This document shows positions 8,340 through 16,905 of a stretch of 64,000 bases of DNA, piece by piece (position 1 is the stretch's first letter; each line of letters begins with the position of its first letter). Source of the stretch: Trebonia sp963771985 (lineage in GTDB: Bacteria > Actinomycetota > Actinomycetes > Streptosporangiales > Streptosporangiaceae). The notes beneath the pieces were generated by a model. The model saw nothing but the letters and a program-made list of their open reading frames with translations, was not told the origin of the DNA and made no database searches. The stretch lies in assembly GCA_963771985.1 (NCBI GenBank), contig CAVYVO010000015.1:1-64000 (forward strand), in the 5' to 3' direction. The position numbers and the translations under genes were made by a program.

Positions 8340-9280
8340 ACAGCGAGCTGCTCAGCCGGATCGCCGAGACCCTCTACTGGACCGGACGGTACGTGGAGCG
8401 CGCCGACGACACCGCGCGTCTGATCGACGTCTACGTGCACCGGATGCTCGGCGAGTCCGGGCCGGGGTCCGACACGGCGTGCCGCGCGCTGTTCGGCATC
8501 CTGGGGGTGCCGGCCGAGGCCGGCACGGACCTGGATATCGGCGTGGTGCTGTTCCGGCTCGTCTACGACGCGCACAGCCCGAGCGCGATCGCCGGGGCCA
8601 TGCTCGGCGCGCGGGCCGGCGCCCGCGGCATCCGCGAGGTCATCTCCAGCGAGATGTGGGAGTGCCTGAACGTCACCGCGCACGGCCTGGCCGGGCAGCG
8701 GCGGGCGGCCGAACGGCTCGGACCGCACGTCTACCTGCGGTTCATCAGGGAGCGGGCCGCGCTGTTCTTCGGCCTCGCCGACTCGACGATGAGCCACGAC
8801 GACGCGTGGCGGTTCCTCGTGCTCGGCCGCAGCCTGGAGCGCGCGGACATGACCGCCCGGCTGCTGCTCGCCCGGATGTCCGCCCCGGACGACCTCGGCT
8901 GGCCGGTGCTGCTGCGCGCGTGCGGCGCGCACGAGTCGTTCATCCGCACCCACGGCTGGGCCGCCGAGCCCGCGCGGGTCGCCGAGTTCCTGCTGCTCGA
9001 CCGGCTGTTCCCGCGGTCGGTCGTGCACGCGCTCGCCACCGCGGAGGAGTGCCTGGCCGACCTGTCGCCAGGCCCCGTCCGGATGGGGATCGACGATCCC
9101 GCGCGTCGGCCGGTCGGCACGCTGCGGACCAGGCTTGAGTACGCTGACCCGAAGCAGCTTCCGTCCCAGTTGCCGGAACTGCTGAGCACTCTGCAGGAGA
9201 CCTGCGTGCAGGCGAGTGAGGCGATCGCCAAGCGGTACTTCCAGTACCAGTCCCCGGTCGCCTGGGAACGGGACGGCTAA
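8336..9280 (+). CDS. Alpha-E domain protein (COG2307)
   Basis: The 314-residue protein starts at GTG 8336, overlapping the previous stop, with NSELLSRIAETLYWTGRYVERADDTARL, the mark of the all-helical alpha-E family, and later LGRSLERADMTARLL. Alpha-E proteins always accompany the permuted ATP-grasp protein and a transglutaminase-like protein, and are thought to be part of a peptide-tagging or peptide-synthesis complex. No catalytic residue is known. An in-frame upstream start at 8210 lies wholly inside the previous gene and is unlikely. Confidence 0.88.
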   Translation: MNSELLSRIAETLYWTGRYVERADDTARLIDVYVHRMLGESGPGSDTACRALFGILGVPAEAGTDLDIGVVLFRLVYDAHSPSAIAGAMLGARAGARGIREVISSEMWECLNVTAHGLAGQRRAAERLGPHVYLRFIRERAALFFGLADSTMSHDDAWRFLVLGRSLERADMTARLLLARMSAPDDLGWPVLLRACGAHESFIRTHGWAAEPARVAEFLLLDRLFPRSVVHALATAEECLADLSPGPVRMGIDDPARRPVGTLRTRLEYADPKQLPSQLPELLSTLQETCVQASEAIAKRYFQYQSPVAWERDG

Positions 9281-9282
9281 GC

Positions 9283-10131
9283 GTGGGCTGGCGGCTGCGG
9301 ATTGAGCACACTACCAGCGTCAAGTACGCGGGCCCCGTGCTGACCTCGTTCAACGAGGCGAGGATGACGCCCTTGACGCTGCCCACGCAGACCACGCTGG
9401 AGTCGCGCGTAACGGCCGGTCCCGGCGTGCCGGTGTGGACATACAACGACTACTGGGGCACCTACGTCAGCGTGTTCGACCTGCCCGATCCGCACGACGG
9501 CCTGCTGATCCGCGCCGTCGCCACCGTGGAGACGGAGGAACCCGCCGGCATCCCGGAAGACGGACGGCTGGACTGGGAGCCGCTGCGCGGCGTCGCGTCC
9601 GAGGGACGGCTCCTGGAGTTCATGATGCCCACCGCCCTGACCACGGTGACACCGGAGATCGCCGCGGCGGTGACCGGCGACCTGCGGAGCGTCTCGCCGG
9701 ACGAGGCGGCCGGTGAGATCTCCTCCCGGGTCCGCGAGCGGGTGAGCTACATGCCCGGCGCCACCGGCGTCCGCACCGATGCCCAGGAGGCCTGGGACAA
9801 GGGCCAGGGCGTCTGCCAGGACATGGCGCATGTCACGGTCGCGCTGATGCGCGCCGCCGGGCTGCCCGCCCGCTACGTCTCCGGTTACCTGCACCCGAAC
9901 AGGTCGGCCGAGCCGGGCAGCACCGCGGTCGGGCAGAGCCACGCGTGGGTGGAGTACTGGGCCGGATCGTGGACCGCCCTCGACCCGACCAGCGGCGCGC
10001 CGGTGGGGGAGCGGCACGTGGTGGTGGCCCGCGGCCGCGACTACGCCGACGTCCCGCCGCTGAAGGGCATCTACCACGGCCCCCCGGAAAGCGCCATGGA
10101 CGTCACCGTCGAGGTAACCCGGCTAGCCTGA
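9283..10131 (+). CDS. Transglutaminase-like cysteine protease family protein
   Basis: At 282 residues it has an N-terminal beta domain (RIEHTTSVKY) and the transglutaminase core with the catalytic triad: Cys in GQGVCQDMAHV, His in QSHAWVEYW and Asp in ALDPTSG, followed by GRDYADVPPLKG typical of the bacterial COG1305 group. It begins two bases after the alpha-E stop, completing the three-gene cassette. The likely reaction is cleavage or transfer on isopeptide bonds made by the ATP-grasp partner; this is inferred from gene neighbourhood studies of these families. Confidence 0.88.
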   Translation: MGWRLRIEHTTSVKYAGPVLTSFNEARMTPLTLPTQTTLESRVTAGPGVPVWTYNDYWGTYVSVFDLPDPHDGLLIRAVATVETEEPAGIPEDGRLDWEPLRGVASEGRLLEFMMPTALTTVTPEIAAAVTGDLRSVSPDEAAGEISSRVRERVSYMPGATGVRTDAQEAWDKGQGVCQDMAHVTVALMRAAGLPARYVSGYLHPNRSAEPGSTAVGQSHAWVEYWAGSWTALDPTSGAPVGERHVVVARGRDYADVPPLKGIYHGPPESAMDVTVEVTRLA

Positions 10132-10139
10132 GCCCCCGG

Positions 10140-10204
10140 ACGCGTCATCAACGACGCGTCATCAACTAGGAAAGGTCCCGGCAGTTCGGGACCAATGCCC
10201 GGGC
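10140..10204 (+). promoter_or_regulatory. Direct repeat and GGTCCCG/CGGGACC palindrome upstream of hmgR
   Basis: A 14-bp direct repeat (GACGCGTCATCAAC, overlapping ends) at 10140-10166 is followed by an inverted repeat GGTCCCG (10174-10180) and CGGGACC (10187-10193). The segment TTCGGGACCAATGCCC at 10185-10200 resembles the half-site of DosR/DevR boxes (TTSGGGAC...). A related palindrome sits before the acyl-CoA ligase gene. Confidence 0.4.
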
Positions 10205-10225
10205 CGTGAGCGCGCCGGGCGCCGG

Positions 10226-11416
10226 ATGCTAGTGACCATGGCGGTAAGCGAACGTAACCCGATCCCGCGCTTTGACGACGACTACAGCCGAGCCGCCGCC
10301 GAGAAGCGCGTGGAGTTCATCAGCGCGGCCGCCAGCGCCCGGCCGGCGCATATCGGCAAGTACTCTTTCGAACCGGCCGCTGTCGCCGGGAACGTGGAGA
10401 ACTTCATCGGCGCCGCTCAGGTGCCGATCGGGATCGCCGGCCCGCTGCTGATAGACGGTGAGCACGCGCGGGGAGAGTTCTACGTACCGCTGGCGACGAC
10501 CGAGGGGACGCTGGTCGCCAGCTACAACCGGGGCATGAAGCTGCTGCACGCCGCGGGCGGCGTAAAGACCACCGTGATGGATGACCGGATGCAGCGGGCG
10601 CCGGCGTTCGGCTTCGACAGCGCGAGAGAGGCCAGGACCTTCGGGCAATGGGTAACGGCCTGCTTCGATGACATCAAGCGGCAGGCGGACGCGACCACCC
10701 ACGCCGGTCATCTGCAGGACATCGAGCAATTCTCGGGCAGCAAGTTCATCTTCCTCCGGTTCAATTACACGACGGGGGACGCCGCGGGGCAGAACCTGAC
10801 GGGCAAGGCGACGGCGCGGGCGTGCGACTGGATCCTGGGGCACTACCCTGGCGTGCGCCAGTTCTGCCTTGAGGCCAACCTGGCCACGGATAAGAAGAGC
10901 TCGCAGATAAACATCCTGGACACCCGCGGCAAGCGGGTCACGGCGGAGGCCACGATCCCGGCGGACCTGATCCGTGAGATCATGCACACCACCCCGGAAC
11001 AGATGTTCCGCGCCCGCCAGCTCTCGAACCTCGGCGGCCTGATGTCCGGTGTGAACAACAACGGCAATCACTCCGCCAACGGGATCGCGGCGATATTCAT
11101 CGCAACCGGCCAGGACGTCGCGAACCTGGCCGAGTCGTCGGCCGCGCTCGTGTACGCCGAACTGCTCGCCGACGGCGCCTACTACTACTCGATCACGATC
11201 CCTGCCCTGATCGTCGCCACCTACGGCGGCGGCACCGGGCTGCCTACCCAGCGCGAATGCCTGGAGCTCCTCGGCTGCTACGGCACCGGCAAGGTGCGCA
11301 AGTTCGCCGAGATCGTCGCCGCCACCACCCTGTGCGGCGAACTGTCACTGGGCTCGGCGGTCGTCGCCGGGGAATGGGTCGGTGCCCATGAGCGGCTCGG
11401 CCGCAACCGGCCCTAG
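10226..11416 (+). CDS. Hydroxymethylglutaryl-CoA reductase (class I type)
   Basis: Reduces HMG-CoA to mevalonate with NADPH. Visible class I signatures: NFIGAAQVPIGIAGPL, ATTEGTLVASYNRG (catalytic Glu), TGDAAGQN (nucleotide binding), ATDKKSSQINI (catalytic Lys), GQDVANLAESS (catalytic Asp), GTGLPTQRECLELLG and a C-terminal His in GAHERLGRNRP. No membrane anchor is present, as in Streptomyces enzymes. ATG 10226 or ATG 10238 (MAVSERNP) may be the start. No other mevalonate-pathway gene lies in the window; its neighbour is a lipid acyltransferase 33 bp downstream. Confidence 0.92.
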   Translation: MLVTMAVSERNPIPRFDDDYSRAAAEKRVEFISAAASARPAHIGKYSFEPAAVAGNVENFIGAAQVPIGIAGPLLIDGEHARGEFYVPLATTEGTLVASYNRGMKLLHAAGGVKTTVMDDRMQRAPAFGFDSAREARTFGQWVTACFDDIKRQADATTHAGHLQDIEQFSGSKFIFLRFNYTTGDAAGQNLTGKATARACDWILGHYPGVRQFCLEANLATDKKSSQINILDTRGKRVTAEATIPADLIREIMHTTPEQMFRARQLSNLGGLMSGVNNNGNHSANGIAAIFIATGQDVANLAESSAALVYAELLADGAYYYSITIPALIVATYGGGTGLPTQRECLELLGCYGTGKVRKFAEIVAATTLCGELSLGSAVVAGEWVGAHERLGRNRP

Positions 11417-11448
11417 TTTTTTTCGCCTGAGCAGAGAGAGGGGGCGTC

Positions 11449-12843
11449 ATGGACAGGCTGAAGCCACTTGACGCCGTGTTCATCGACGCGGAGGACGAGG
11501 ACCGGCACACCTCGATGGCGATCGCGTCCACTGCGGTGTTCGAGGGTCCGGCGCCGTCCTACGAGGAGTTCCTGGCCTACATTGCCGGGCGCCTGCCGCA
11601 GGCGACGCTTTACCGGCGGAAACTCCGCACGGTGCCGTTCCGCCTCGGCCGGCCGGTCTGGGTCGAAGACCCGGACTTCGATCTCCGCTATCACGTCCGG
11701 CGGACCGCCCTGCCCGAGCCCGGCGGGGACCAGCAGCTCGCCGACCTGATGGCGCGGGTGATGTCGCAGCGGCTCGACCGCGATCACCCGTTGTGGGAGT
11801 ACTGGCTAATCGAAGGGCTCGCCGGCGGCCGCTGGGCGCTGATTTCCAAGGTGCACCACTGCATGGTCGACGGGGTTTCCGCCACCGACCTGTACCGCGT
11901 GATCTTCGAGCTCACGCCCGAGCCCTTCCCGCTGCCCGCCGCCGACGACCGGCCGGCCGGCGCCGAACCGTCGGCTGTCTCGCTCGCCGCGCAGGCTGCC
12001 TTGGACCTGGCCACGCTGCCAGCGCGGCAAGCTCTCGCGGTGGGCCGTGCCGTGGTCAGTCCCGGTCGTGCCTTCCAGCAGGCCGCTGACATGGCGCGGG
12101 CCATCGCGAAGATGGCGCCGGCGATACGGCCAGCGGCCAGATCCTCCCTGAGCGGGCAGATCGGCGGGCAACGCCGGTACGCCATGGCCCGCGCGTCCTT
12201 GGATGACATCAAGACGGTCAAACGCGAGCTGGGCGGCACGGTGAACGACGTCGTGCTGGCCACGATCAGCGGCGGCCTTCGCGCGCTCCTGATCGCCAGG
12301 GGCGAGCTGCCCGAACCGCATGAGGTACCGTCGCTGGTTCCCGTCTCGCTACGAGCGCAGGGCGAAGAGAGCATCTACGACAACCGCGTGTCGGCGCTCA
12401 TCGCGGACCTCCCGGTCCATATCGCCGACCCGGTGGAGCGGCTCATGGCTGTCCGCACCGAGCTGGAGTCCCTGAAGGAGAGCAAGGAAGCGCTGCTCGG
12501 CGAGGCCCTGGTCAGCCTGGGCAGCTACAGTCCCTACCTGCTCCAGTCGTGGTGGATCAGGCGGGTGCTCGGGCTGCCCCAGCGGGAGATCGTCACGGTC
12601 ACCACGAACGTGCCAGGTCCCCAGCAGACGCTGTACGGAATGGGCCACCGCCTCGTGGAGATCATCCCCTACGTTCCCATCGCCAACACGGTGCGTATCG
12701 GCATTGCGATCTTCTCGTACTGCGGGAACGTCACGTTCGGCCTGACCGGCGACTTTGCCGCCAATCCCGACCTCGACGTGCTTGCCCAGGGCATCGAGGA
12801 CGGCGTGGCGGAGCTGGTGGCCGCCGCCAAGCATTCAGCCTAG
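11449..12843 (+). CDS. Wax ester synthase / diacylglycerol O-acyltransferase (WS/DGAT)
   Basis: The 464-residue protein has the WS/DGAT active-site motif HHCMVDG (residues about 135-141), an N-terminal LKPLDAVFIDAEDEDRHTSM, the PLWEYWLIEGL segment before the active site, GTVNDVVLATISGGLR in the second domain, and TTNVPGPQQTLYGMG near the end. These enzymes make triacylglycerol or wax esters from acyl-CoA at the membrane or lipid droplet surface. It follows hmgR closely, with AGAGAGGGGG as binding site, and probably shares its transcript. A 20-bp tandem duplication covers the stop codon. Confidence 0.92.
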   Translation: MDRLKPLDAVFIDAEDEDRHTSMAIASTAVFEGPAPSYEEFLAYIAGRLPQATLYRRKLRTVPFRLGRPVWVEDPDFDLRYHVRRTALPEPGGDQQLADLMARVMSQRLDRDHPLWEYWLIEGLAGGRWALISKVHHCMVDGVSATDLYRVIFELTPEPFPLPAADDRPAGAEPSAVSLAAQAALDLATLPARQALAVGRAVVSPGRAFQQAADMARAIAKMAPAIRPAARSSLSGQIGGQRRYAMARASLDDIKTVKRELGGTVNDVVLATISGGLRALLIARGELPEPHEVPSLVPVSLRAQGEESIYDNRVSALIADLPVHIADPVERLMAVRTELESLKESKEALLGEALVSLGSYSPYLLQSWWIRRVLGLPQREIVTVTTNVPGPQQTLYGMGHRLVEIIPYVPIANTVRIGIAIFSYCGNVTFGLTGDFAANPDLDVLAQGIEDGVAELVAAAKHSA

Positions 12844-12863
12844 CCGCCAAGCATTCAGCCTAG
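12824..12863 (+). repeat. 20-bp tandem duplication over the WS/DGAT stop codon
   Basis: CCGCCAAGCATTCAGCCTAG occurs twice back to back (12824-12843 and 12844-12863). The first copy encodes the last residues AAKHSA and TAG; the second repeats them in the intergenic space and reaches into the stop region of the convergent hydrolase gene. Confidence 0.9.
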
Positions 12864-13775
12864 GAGAGGCCGCGGCGGCTCCGGCGGTTCGCCGTCCGCC
12901 CAGGCGCGGTCGAGGAACCCGCTGATCTCGTCGGTCAGGCGGCCAGGCCGCACCCACAGCTCCGCGAAGGTGCGAGTCCGGATCAGCCTGGCGTCAGGAA
13001 GCTGATTGGTGAGCCGTTCCGCGTCCTTGAAGGAGTGGATCAGGTCGATCCCATGCCCCAGGACAAGCGCCGGCGCCTTGATGGTCCGGCGCTGGTCGAT
13101 GGTCGGGGCGATGGGCCCGAGCAGGATGCCATGCAGAACGGAGGCGATTTCCACCGGATCGTTCGAGGTGGCGTTCATGAGCGCGTCGATCGCGTCGATC
13201 CCACAGCGGGGGAGCAGGGCCATGGCCCGCGAGGCCAGCCGCATGACGGGACGGGCGTAGTGCGCCTCCAACAGCAATGGGACGAATGTCAGCGCCGCCG
13301 CCGGGGCGGCACGCTCGAGCACGGGCATTTCCAGGACCAGGCCGCGGACCCTCTCCGGTGCCCGCACCGCGGTGAACAGGCTCACGTTGGTGCCAAGCGA
13401 GACCCCGCCGAGCACCACCTGGTCGGCGCCGAGTTCGTCCAGCAGGCAGAGCACCTGGTCGGCGTAAAGATCCATCCGGTGCGAGGCGGCGCGCCGGGGC
13501 TTGTCGCTGCGGCCATGCCCCAGCAGGTCAAGCAGCACGACCCGGTTGCCGCGGGCAGCCAGCCTGCGGGCCAGGCCGCGGCCTAGGCTGGCGTCGAACA
13601 GCAGGGCGTGGAGCCACACGAGCACCCTGTCGCCCGAGCCGTAGACCTCATAGGACAGCTGGTAGTCACCATAGGCCAGCGTGCGCTGCGTACCTTCGGG
13701 ATCCGGTTCCGGATCTACCACGGTGACACGGGCGCCGGGCTGGCCGGGCCGGGTTAGGGTTGTCTTCATTGACAC
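12855..13775 (-). CDS. Alpha/beta-hydrolase fold protein
   Basis: The 306-residue protein has an alpha/beta-hydrolase core: VLVWLHALLFDASLG (oxyanion region), LLDLLGHGRSDKP, the nucleophile elbow GGVSLGTN with Ser, and the acid in LGHGIDLIHSFKDAERL. The usual late catalytic His is not obvious in the last strand (TFAELWVRPGRLT), but the His in LIHSF may matter; this pattern recurs in an actinobacterial subgroup. It converges on the WS/DGAT gene and could be a lipase or esterase on related lipids, which is inference. ATG 13775 has an AGGGGG binding site close upstream. Confidence 0.8.
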   Translation of the reverse strand: MSMKTTLTRPGQPGARVTVVDPEPDPEGTQRTLAYGDYQLSYEVYGSGDRVLVWLHALLFDASLGRGLARRLAARGNRVVLLDLLGHGRSDKPRRAASHRMDLYADQVLCLLDELGADQVVLGGVSLGTNVSLFTAVRAPERVRGLVLEMPVLERAAPAAALTFVPLLLEAHYARPVMRLASRAMALLPRCGIDAIDALMNATSNDPVEIASVLHGILLGPIAPTIDQRRTIKAPALVLGHGIDLIHSFKDAERLTNQLPDARLIRTRTFAELWVRPGRLTDEISGFLDRAWADGEPPEPPRPLLG

Positions 13776-13881
13776 ATTCGCCCCCTAAGGGCGTTATTCG
13801 AACCAGCCACCACAAGTATACGAAATTTTCGCGGGTCAGGGGCCGGCGGCCGGGCCGGGCAGCCAGGAATGGCGTGCTTTG

Positions 13882-13896
13882 AGGACCTTCGGTCCT
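13882..13896. promoter_or_regulatory. AGGACCTTCGGTCCT palindrome in the hydrolase/acyl-CoA ligase intergenic region
   Basis: A perfect 6-bp inverted repeat with a TTC centre, placed 76 bp before the acyl-CoA ligase start in the divergent promoter region. The GGACC core recurs upstream of hmgR (10174-10193). It looks like an operator for a dimeric regulator; no regulator is identified. Confidence 0.4.
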
Positions 13897-13971
13897 AGCC
13901 GTCCGGCTCCTCCGCGGCTAGCTTGCAGGCAAGCGTAAGAGCAAGCTTGAACCTGTACCTGGGGGGCCGCG

Positions 13972-15789
13972 ATGCAGGAATTCTCTGTGCCCGTGGCATA
14001 CGTAGTACAGCCCGATGACAACATCACCGACGATGTCTTCGGGAATGCGCAGGACTGGCCCGACACGGTCGGCCTGAAACGCCGGACCAGTGTCGGCTGG
14101 ATGCCGGTGACCTGGCATGATTTCGCCGCCGAGGTGCGCGACATCGCCGCCGGCCTTATCGCCGTCGGCGTCAGGCCAGGCGACCGCGTGGGACTGATGT
14201 CGCGCACGCGGTTCGAGTGGACGCTCCTCGACTACGCGATCCTGACCGCGGGCGCCGTCATCGTGCCGATCTACCCGACCTCCTCGCTGGAACAGGTCGA
14301 GTGGATCCTCGGCGACTCGGGCGCCGTCGCCGTCGTGGTCGAGACCGACGCGCACGCGGCGATCCTCGCCGAAGCGCGAGCCGACCTGCCGGGGCTCGCG
14401 CATGTGTGGCAGATCGATGGCAGCCGGTTCGGCGGAATCGCCGAGCTCAAGGCGGGCGGTGCCCAGGTCACGATGCGCCAGGTCGAGGAACGGCGCAGGA
14501 GCCGCGGGGCCGACGACCTCGCCGAGATCGTCTACACCTCGGGTACGACGGGCCGTTCGAAAGGCTGCATGCTGAGCCACAGGAACATCATCGCCAACAC
14601 CCGCAACTGCATGCAGAATGATGGTTTCCCGAAGGTCTTCAACGAGCACCACTCCACGCTGTTGTTCCTGCCGCTGGCGCACAGCTACGCCCAGCTCATC
14701 CAGTACGGCGCGGTTTATTCGCGCACTGTCCTGGGGCTGACCGACATGGCCGACGCCGTAGCCGAGTTGCCGGCCTTCAAGCCCACGGCGGTCCTGTCCG
14801 TGCCGCGGGTCTGGGAAAAGGCGTATAACAGCGCCAAGCGCCAGGCCGCTGCCGGAGGGCACGGCAAGATCTTCGCGAACGCGGAGGCCACCGCTGTCGC
14901 CTATAGCCAGGCGCTGGACGCCGGCGGTCCTGGTCTGGCGCTCCGTCTGAAGCACCTTCTGTACGACCGGCTCGTCTACGGCAAGTTGCGGGCGGCGCTC
15001 GGCGGCAAGGTCCAGTACACGTGGAGCGCGGCCGCCCCGCTCGGCACGCACTTGGGGCACTTCTTCCGCGGGTGCGGCGTCAACGTGCTCGAGGGCTACG
15101 GCCTGACCGAGACCAGCCCCGCGACGAACTCGAACACGCCCGACGCGCAGAAGATCGGCACCGTGGGCCGGCCGATCCCCGGGTGCACCATCAGGATCGC
15201 GCCGGATGACGAGATCCTCGTCAAAGGCCACATGGTCTTCCAGGGCTACTGGAACAACGAGGCCGCCACCAAGGAGATGATCGACACCGACGGCTGGCTG
15301 CATACCGGGGACATCGGCGCGCTCGACGACGAGGGGTACCTGACGATCACCGGGCGCAAGAAGGACCTCATCATCACCGCGGCCGGCAAGAACGTCGCGC
15401 CCGCCGTGCTCGAAGACCGGGTACGCGCCCACTGGCTGGTCAGCCAGTGCCTGGTGGTGGGGGACGGGAAACCCTACATCGCGGCGCTCGTGGCCGCCGA
15501 CCCGGAGACGCTCGCCCAGTGGAAGGCCGACAACGGCAAGCCGGAAGCGGCGACCATCACCGAACTCCGTGATGACCCCGCGCTGCGGGCGGAGATCCAG
15601 TCTGCTGTCAACGAGGCCAACAAGGCCGTGTCGCAGGCTGAGGCGATCAAGAAGTTCGCCATCCTCAGCGAGGATCTCACCGAGGCGGGCGGGCAGCTGA
15701 CGCCGACGCTCAAGGTACGCCGCAGCTTCGTCGTGGAGCGGTACGCGGCCCAGATCGAATCCTTGTACGGCGCCGCCGTCGGCCCATAG
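13972..15789 (+). CDS. Long-chain fatty acid--CoA ligase (AMP-binding)
   Basis: A 605-residue acyl-adenylate enzyme of the FAA1 type. It shows the P-loop-like YTSGTTGRSKGCMLSH, the A5 motif EGYGLTETSP, the A7 segment GWLHTGDIGALDDEGYL, and the A8/A10 signature ITGRKKDLIITAAGKNVAP. It activates fatty acids to acyl-CoA at the membrane, feeding beta-oxidation or the nearby WS/DGAT. A GGGG-rich binding site lies just before ATG 13972. It is divergent from the hydrolase gene across a 196-bp promoter region. Confidence 0.92.
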   Translation: MQEFSVPVAYVVQPDDNITDDVFGNAQDWPDTVGLKRRTSVGWMPVTWHDFAAEVRDIAAGLIAVGVRPGDRVGLMSRTRFEWTLLDYAILTAGAVIVPIYPTSSLEQVEWILGDSGAVAVVVETDAHAAILAEARADLPGLAHVWQIDGSRFGGIAELKAGGAQVTMRQVEERRRSRGADDLAEIVYTSGTTGRSKGCMLSHRNIIANTRNCMQNDGFPKVFNEHHSTLLFLPLAHSYAQLIQYGAVYSRTVLGLTDMADAVAELPAFKPTAVLSVPRVWEKAYNSAKRQAAAGGHGKIFANAEATAVAYSQALDAGGPGLALRLKHLLYDRLVYGKLRAALGGKVQYTWSAAAPLGTHLGHFFRGCGVNVLEGYGLTETSPATNSNTPDAQKIGTVGRPIPGCTIRIAPDDEILVKGHMVFQGYWNNEAATKEMIDTDGWLHTGDIGALDDEGYLTITGRKKDLIITAAGKNVAPAVLEDRVRAHWLVSQCLVVGDGKPYIAALVAADPETLAQWKADNGKPEAATITELRDDPALRAEIQSAVNEANKAVSQAEAIKKFAILSEDLTEAGGQLTPTLKVRRSFVVERYAAQIESLYGAAVGP

Positions 15790-15793
15790 CCTG

Positions 15794-16387
15794 TCAGGCG
15801 GAGATACCGCTGTGGTCCGGACCGCTGTCGCCTGGCCTGACGGCGCCGCGCCATTCGCTGGCGAGGAGGCCGAGGATCGCCACGTCGGCGAAGGCGTCAT
15901 CGGCCCAGGCGGCTCCCCGGAGCGTGCCTTCCCGCGTGAAGCCGGCCCGGGCCGCGACGGCGATCATCGCCTCGTTGTCGGCGAGCGTCTCGATCTGCAG
16001 CCGGTGCATCCCGCGGACCGCGAACCCGTAGCGGCACAGCAGCCGGACCGCGTCCGCGCCGAGCCCGTGCCCGCGGAAAGCCGGGCGCAGCGAGACCCCG
16101 ATGTGCGCGTCGCGGTTGTGCGCGTCGATGTCCCACAGCAGCGCCTCCCCGGCGAGTTCCTCGGTGGCGAGTTCCTCGGTGGCGAGCCGGACGACCGAGA
16201 AGACGGCCACGTCATCGGACGGCTCGCTCAACGCGAACGGGGACGACGGAGAACCCGGCGGAATCGGCTGCCAGGGACGGGAGTCCGCGCGCATCCGCGT
16301 CGCCACGTCGTCGTACAACTCGGCGTGCAGTACCGGGACATCACTGACATGCCTGGCCCGCAGCCCGGCCACCTTCCCGCGCAACAT
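15794..16387 (-). CDS. GNAT family N-acetyltransferase (RimJ/RimL type)
   Basis: The 197-residue protein has the acetyl-CoA-binding motif RPAFRGHGLGADAVRLLCRYGF preceded by AHIGVSLRP, and then LQIETLADNEAMIAVAARAGFTREGTLRG, the standard RimJ/RimL ending. An LATEELATEELAGE stretch near residue 70 is an internal two-unit duplication. It converges with the acyl-CoA ligase with only 4 bp between stops. The substrate cannot be told. Confidence 0.85.
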   Translation of the reverse strand: MLRGKVAGLRARHVSDVPVLHAELYDDVATRMRADSRPWQPIPPGSPSSPFALSEPSDDVAVFSVVRLATEELATEELAGEALLWDIDAHNRDAHIGVSLRPAFRGHGLGADAVRLLCRYGFAVRGMHRLQIETLADNEAMIAVAARAGFTREGTLRGAAWADDAFADVAILGLLASEWRGAVRPGDSGPDHSGISA

Positions 16388-16438
16388 GCGACGTTCCTAC
16401 CGGACACCGCCGCGCGCGGCAAGCCATAGGCATGAGCG

Positions 16439-16489
16439 GGCCGATCGCGCAATCGACCACACTAAAGCGTGTCGATCGCGCAATCGACA
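16439..16489. repeat. Intergenic palindromic repeat, locus C (paired copies)
   Basis: Two palindromes, GGCCGATCGCGCAATCGACC (16439-16458) and TGTCGATCGCGCAATCGACA (16470-16489), start 31 bp apart with ACACTAAAGCG between. A degenerate CCCGCTATAGGC flank repeats at 16491 and 16536. The 16388-16905 gap otherwise holds the promoter and leader of infC. Confidence 0.88.
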
Positions 16490-16806
16490 TCCCGCTATAG
16501 GCGTGAGCAGGCATGAGCGGGCAACCCGCTATAGGCTTGAGCCGGACCGCCGTTAGGTAGGGGTAGCGTTAGCGGGAATACCACTGTGGTCCGAATTGCT
16601 GTTACTCTTGGTCGCTGACCGGTCTGGTGCGCAGGCACCGGACGTGCAAGCGGAGGACCACCTCCCACCTGGCTGGCCTGATGGCTGGCGGGTCTGGCCG
16701 CAGCCGGCCGCCCAGCGCGCGTGCGCAGCACGTGTGCGGCGGTGACAGGCTCGCGGCGCGGCATGGTCCCCAGCGGAAGCTGGGCGATGGTGCCGTTGTT
16801 GTGGTA

Positions 16807-16837
16807 GCCCCGCGGGCATGCGCCTGGCGGGGCTTTT
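16807..16837 (+). terminator. Attenuator-like hairpin in the infC leader
   Basis: GCCCCGC (16807-16813) pairs with GCGGGGC (16827-16833) and TTTT follows directly, an intrinsic terminator shape about 70 bp before the infC start. In this position it may attenuate the infC-rpmI-rplT operon; the controlling ligand (L20, translation of the leader) is not visible. Confidence 0.55.
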
Positions 16838-16905
16838 CCGTCCGGCGGGGTCGCGGCACAAGCCGCCGGAAAGGCCGGCGGCGATAGATGGGCTCTGGAG
16901 GTCAC

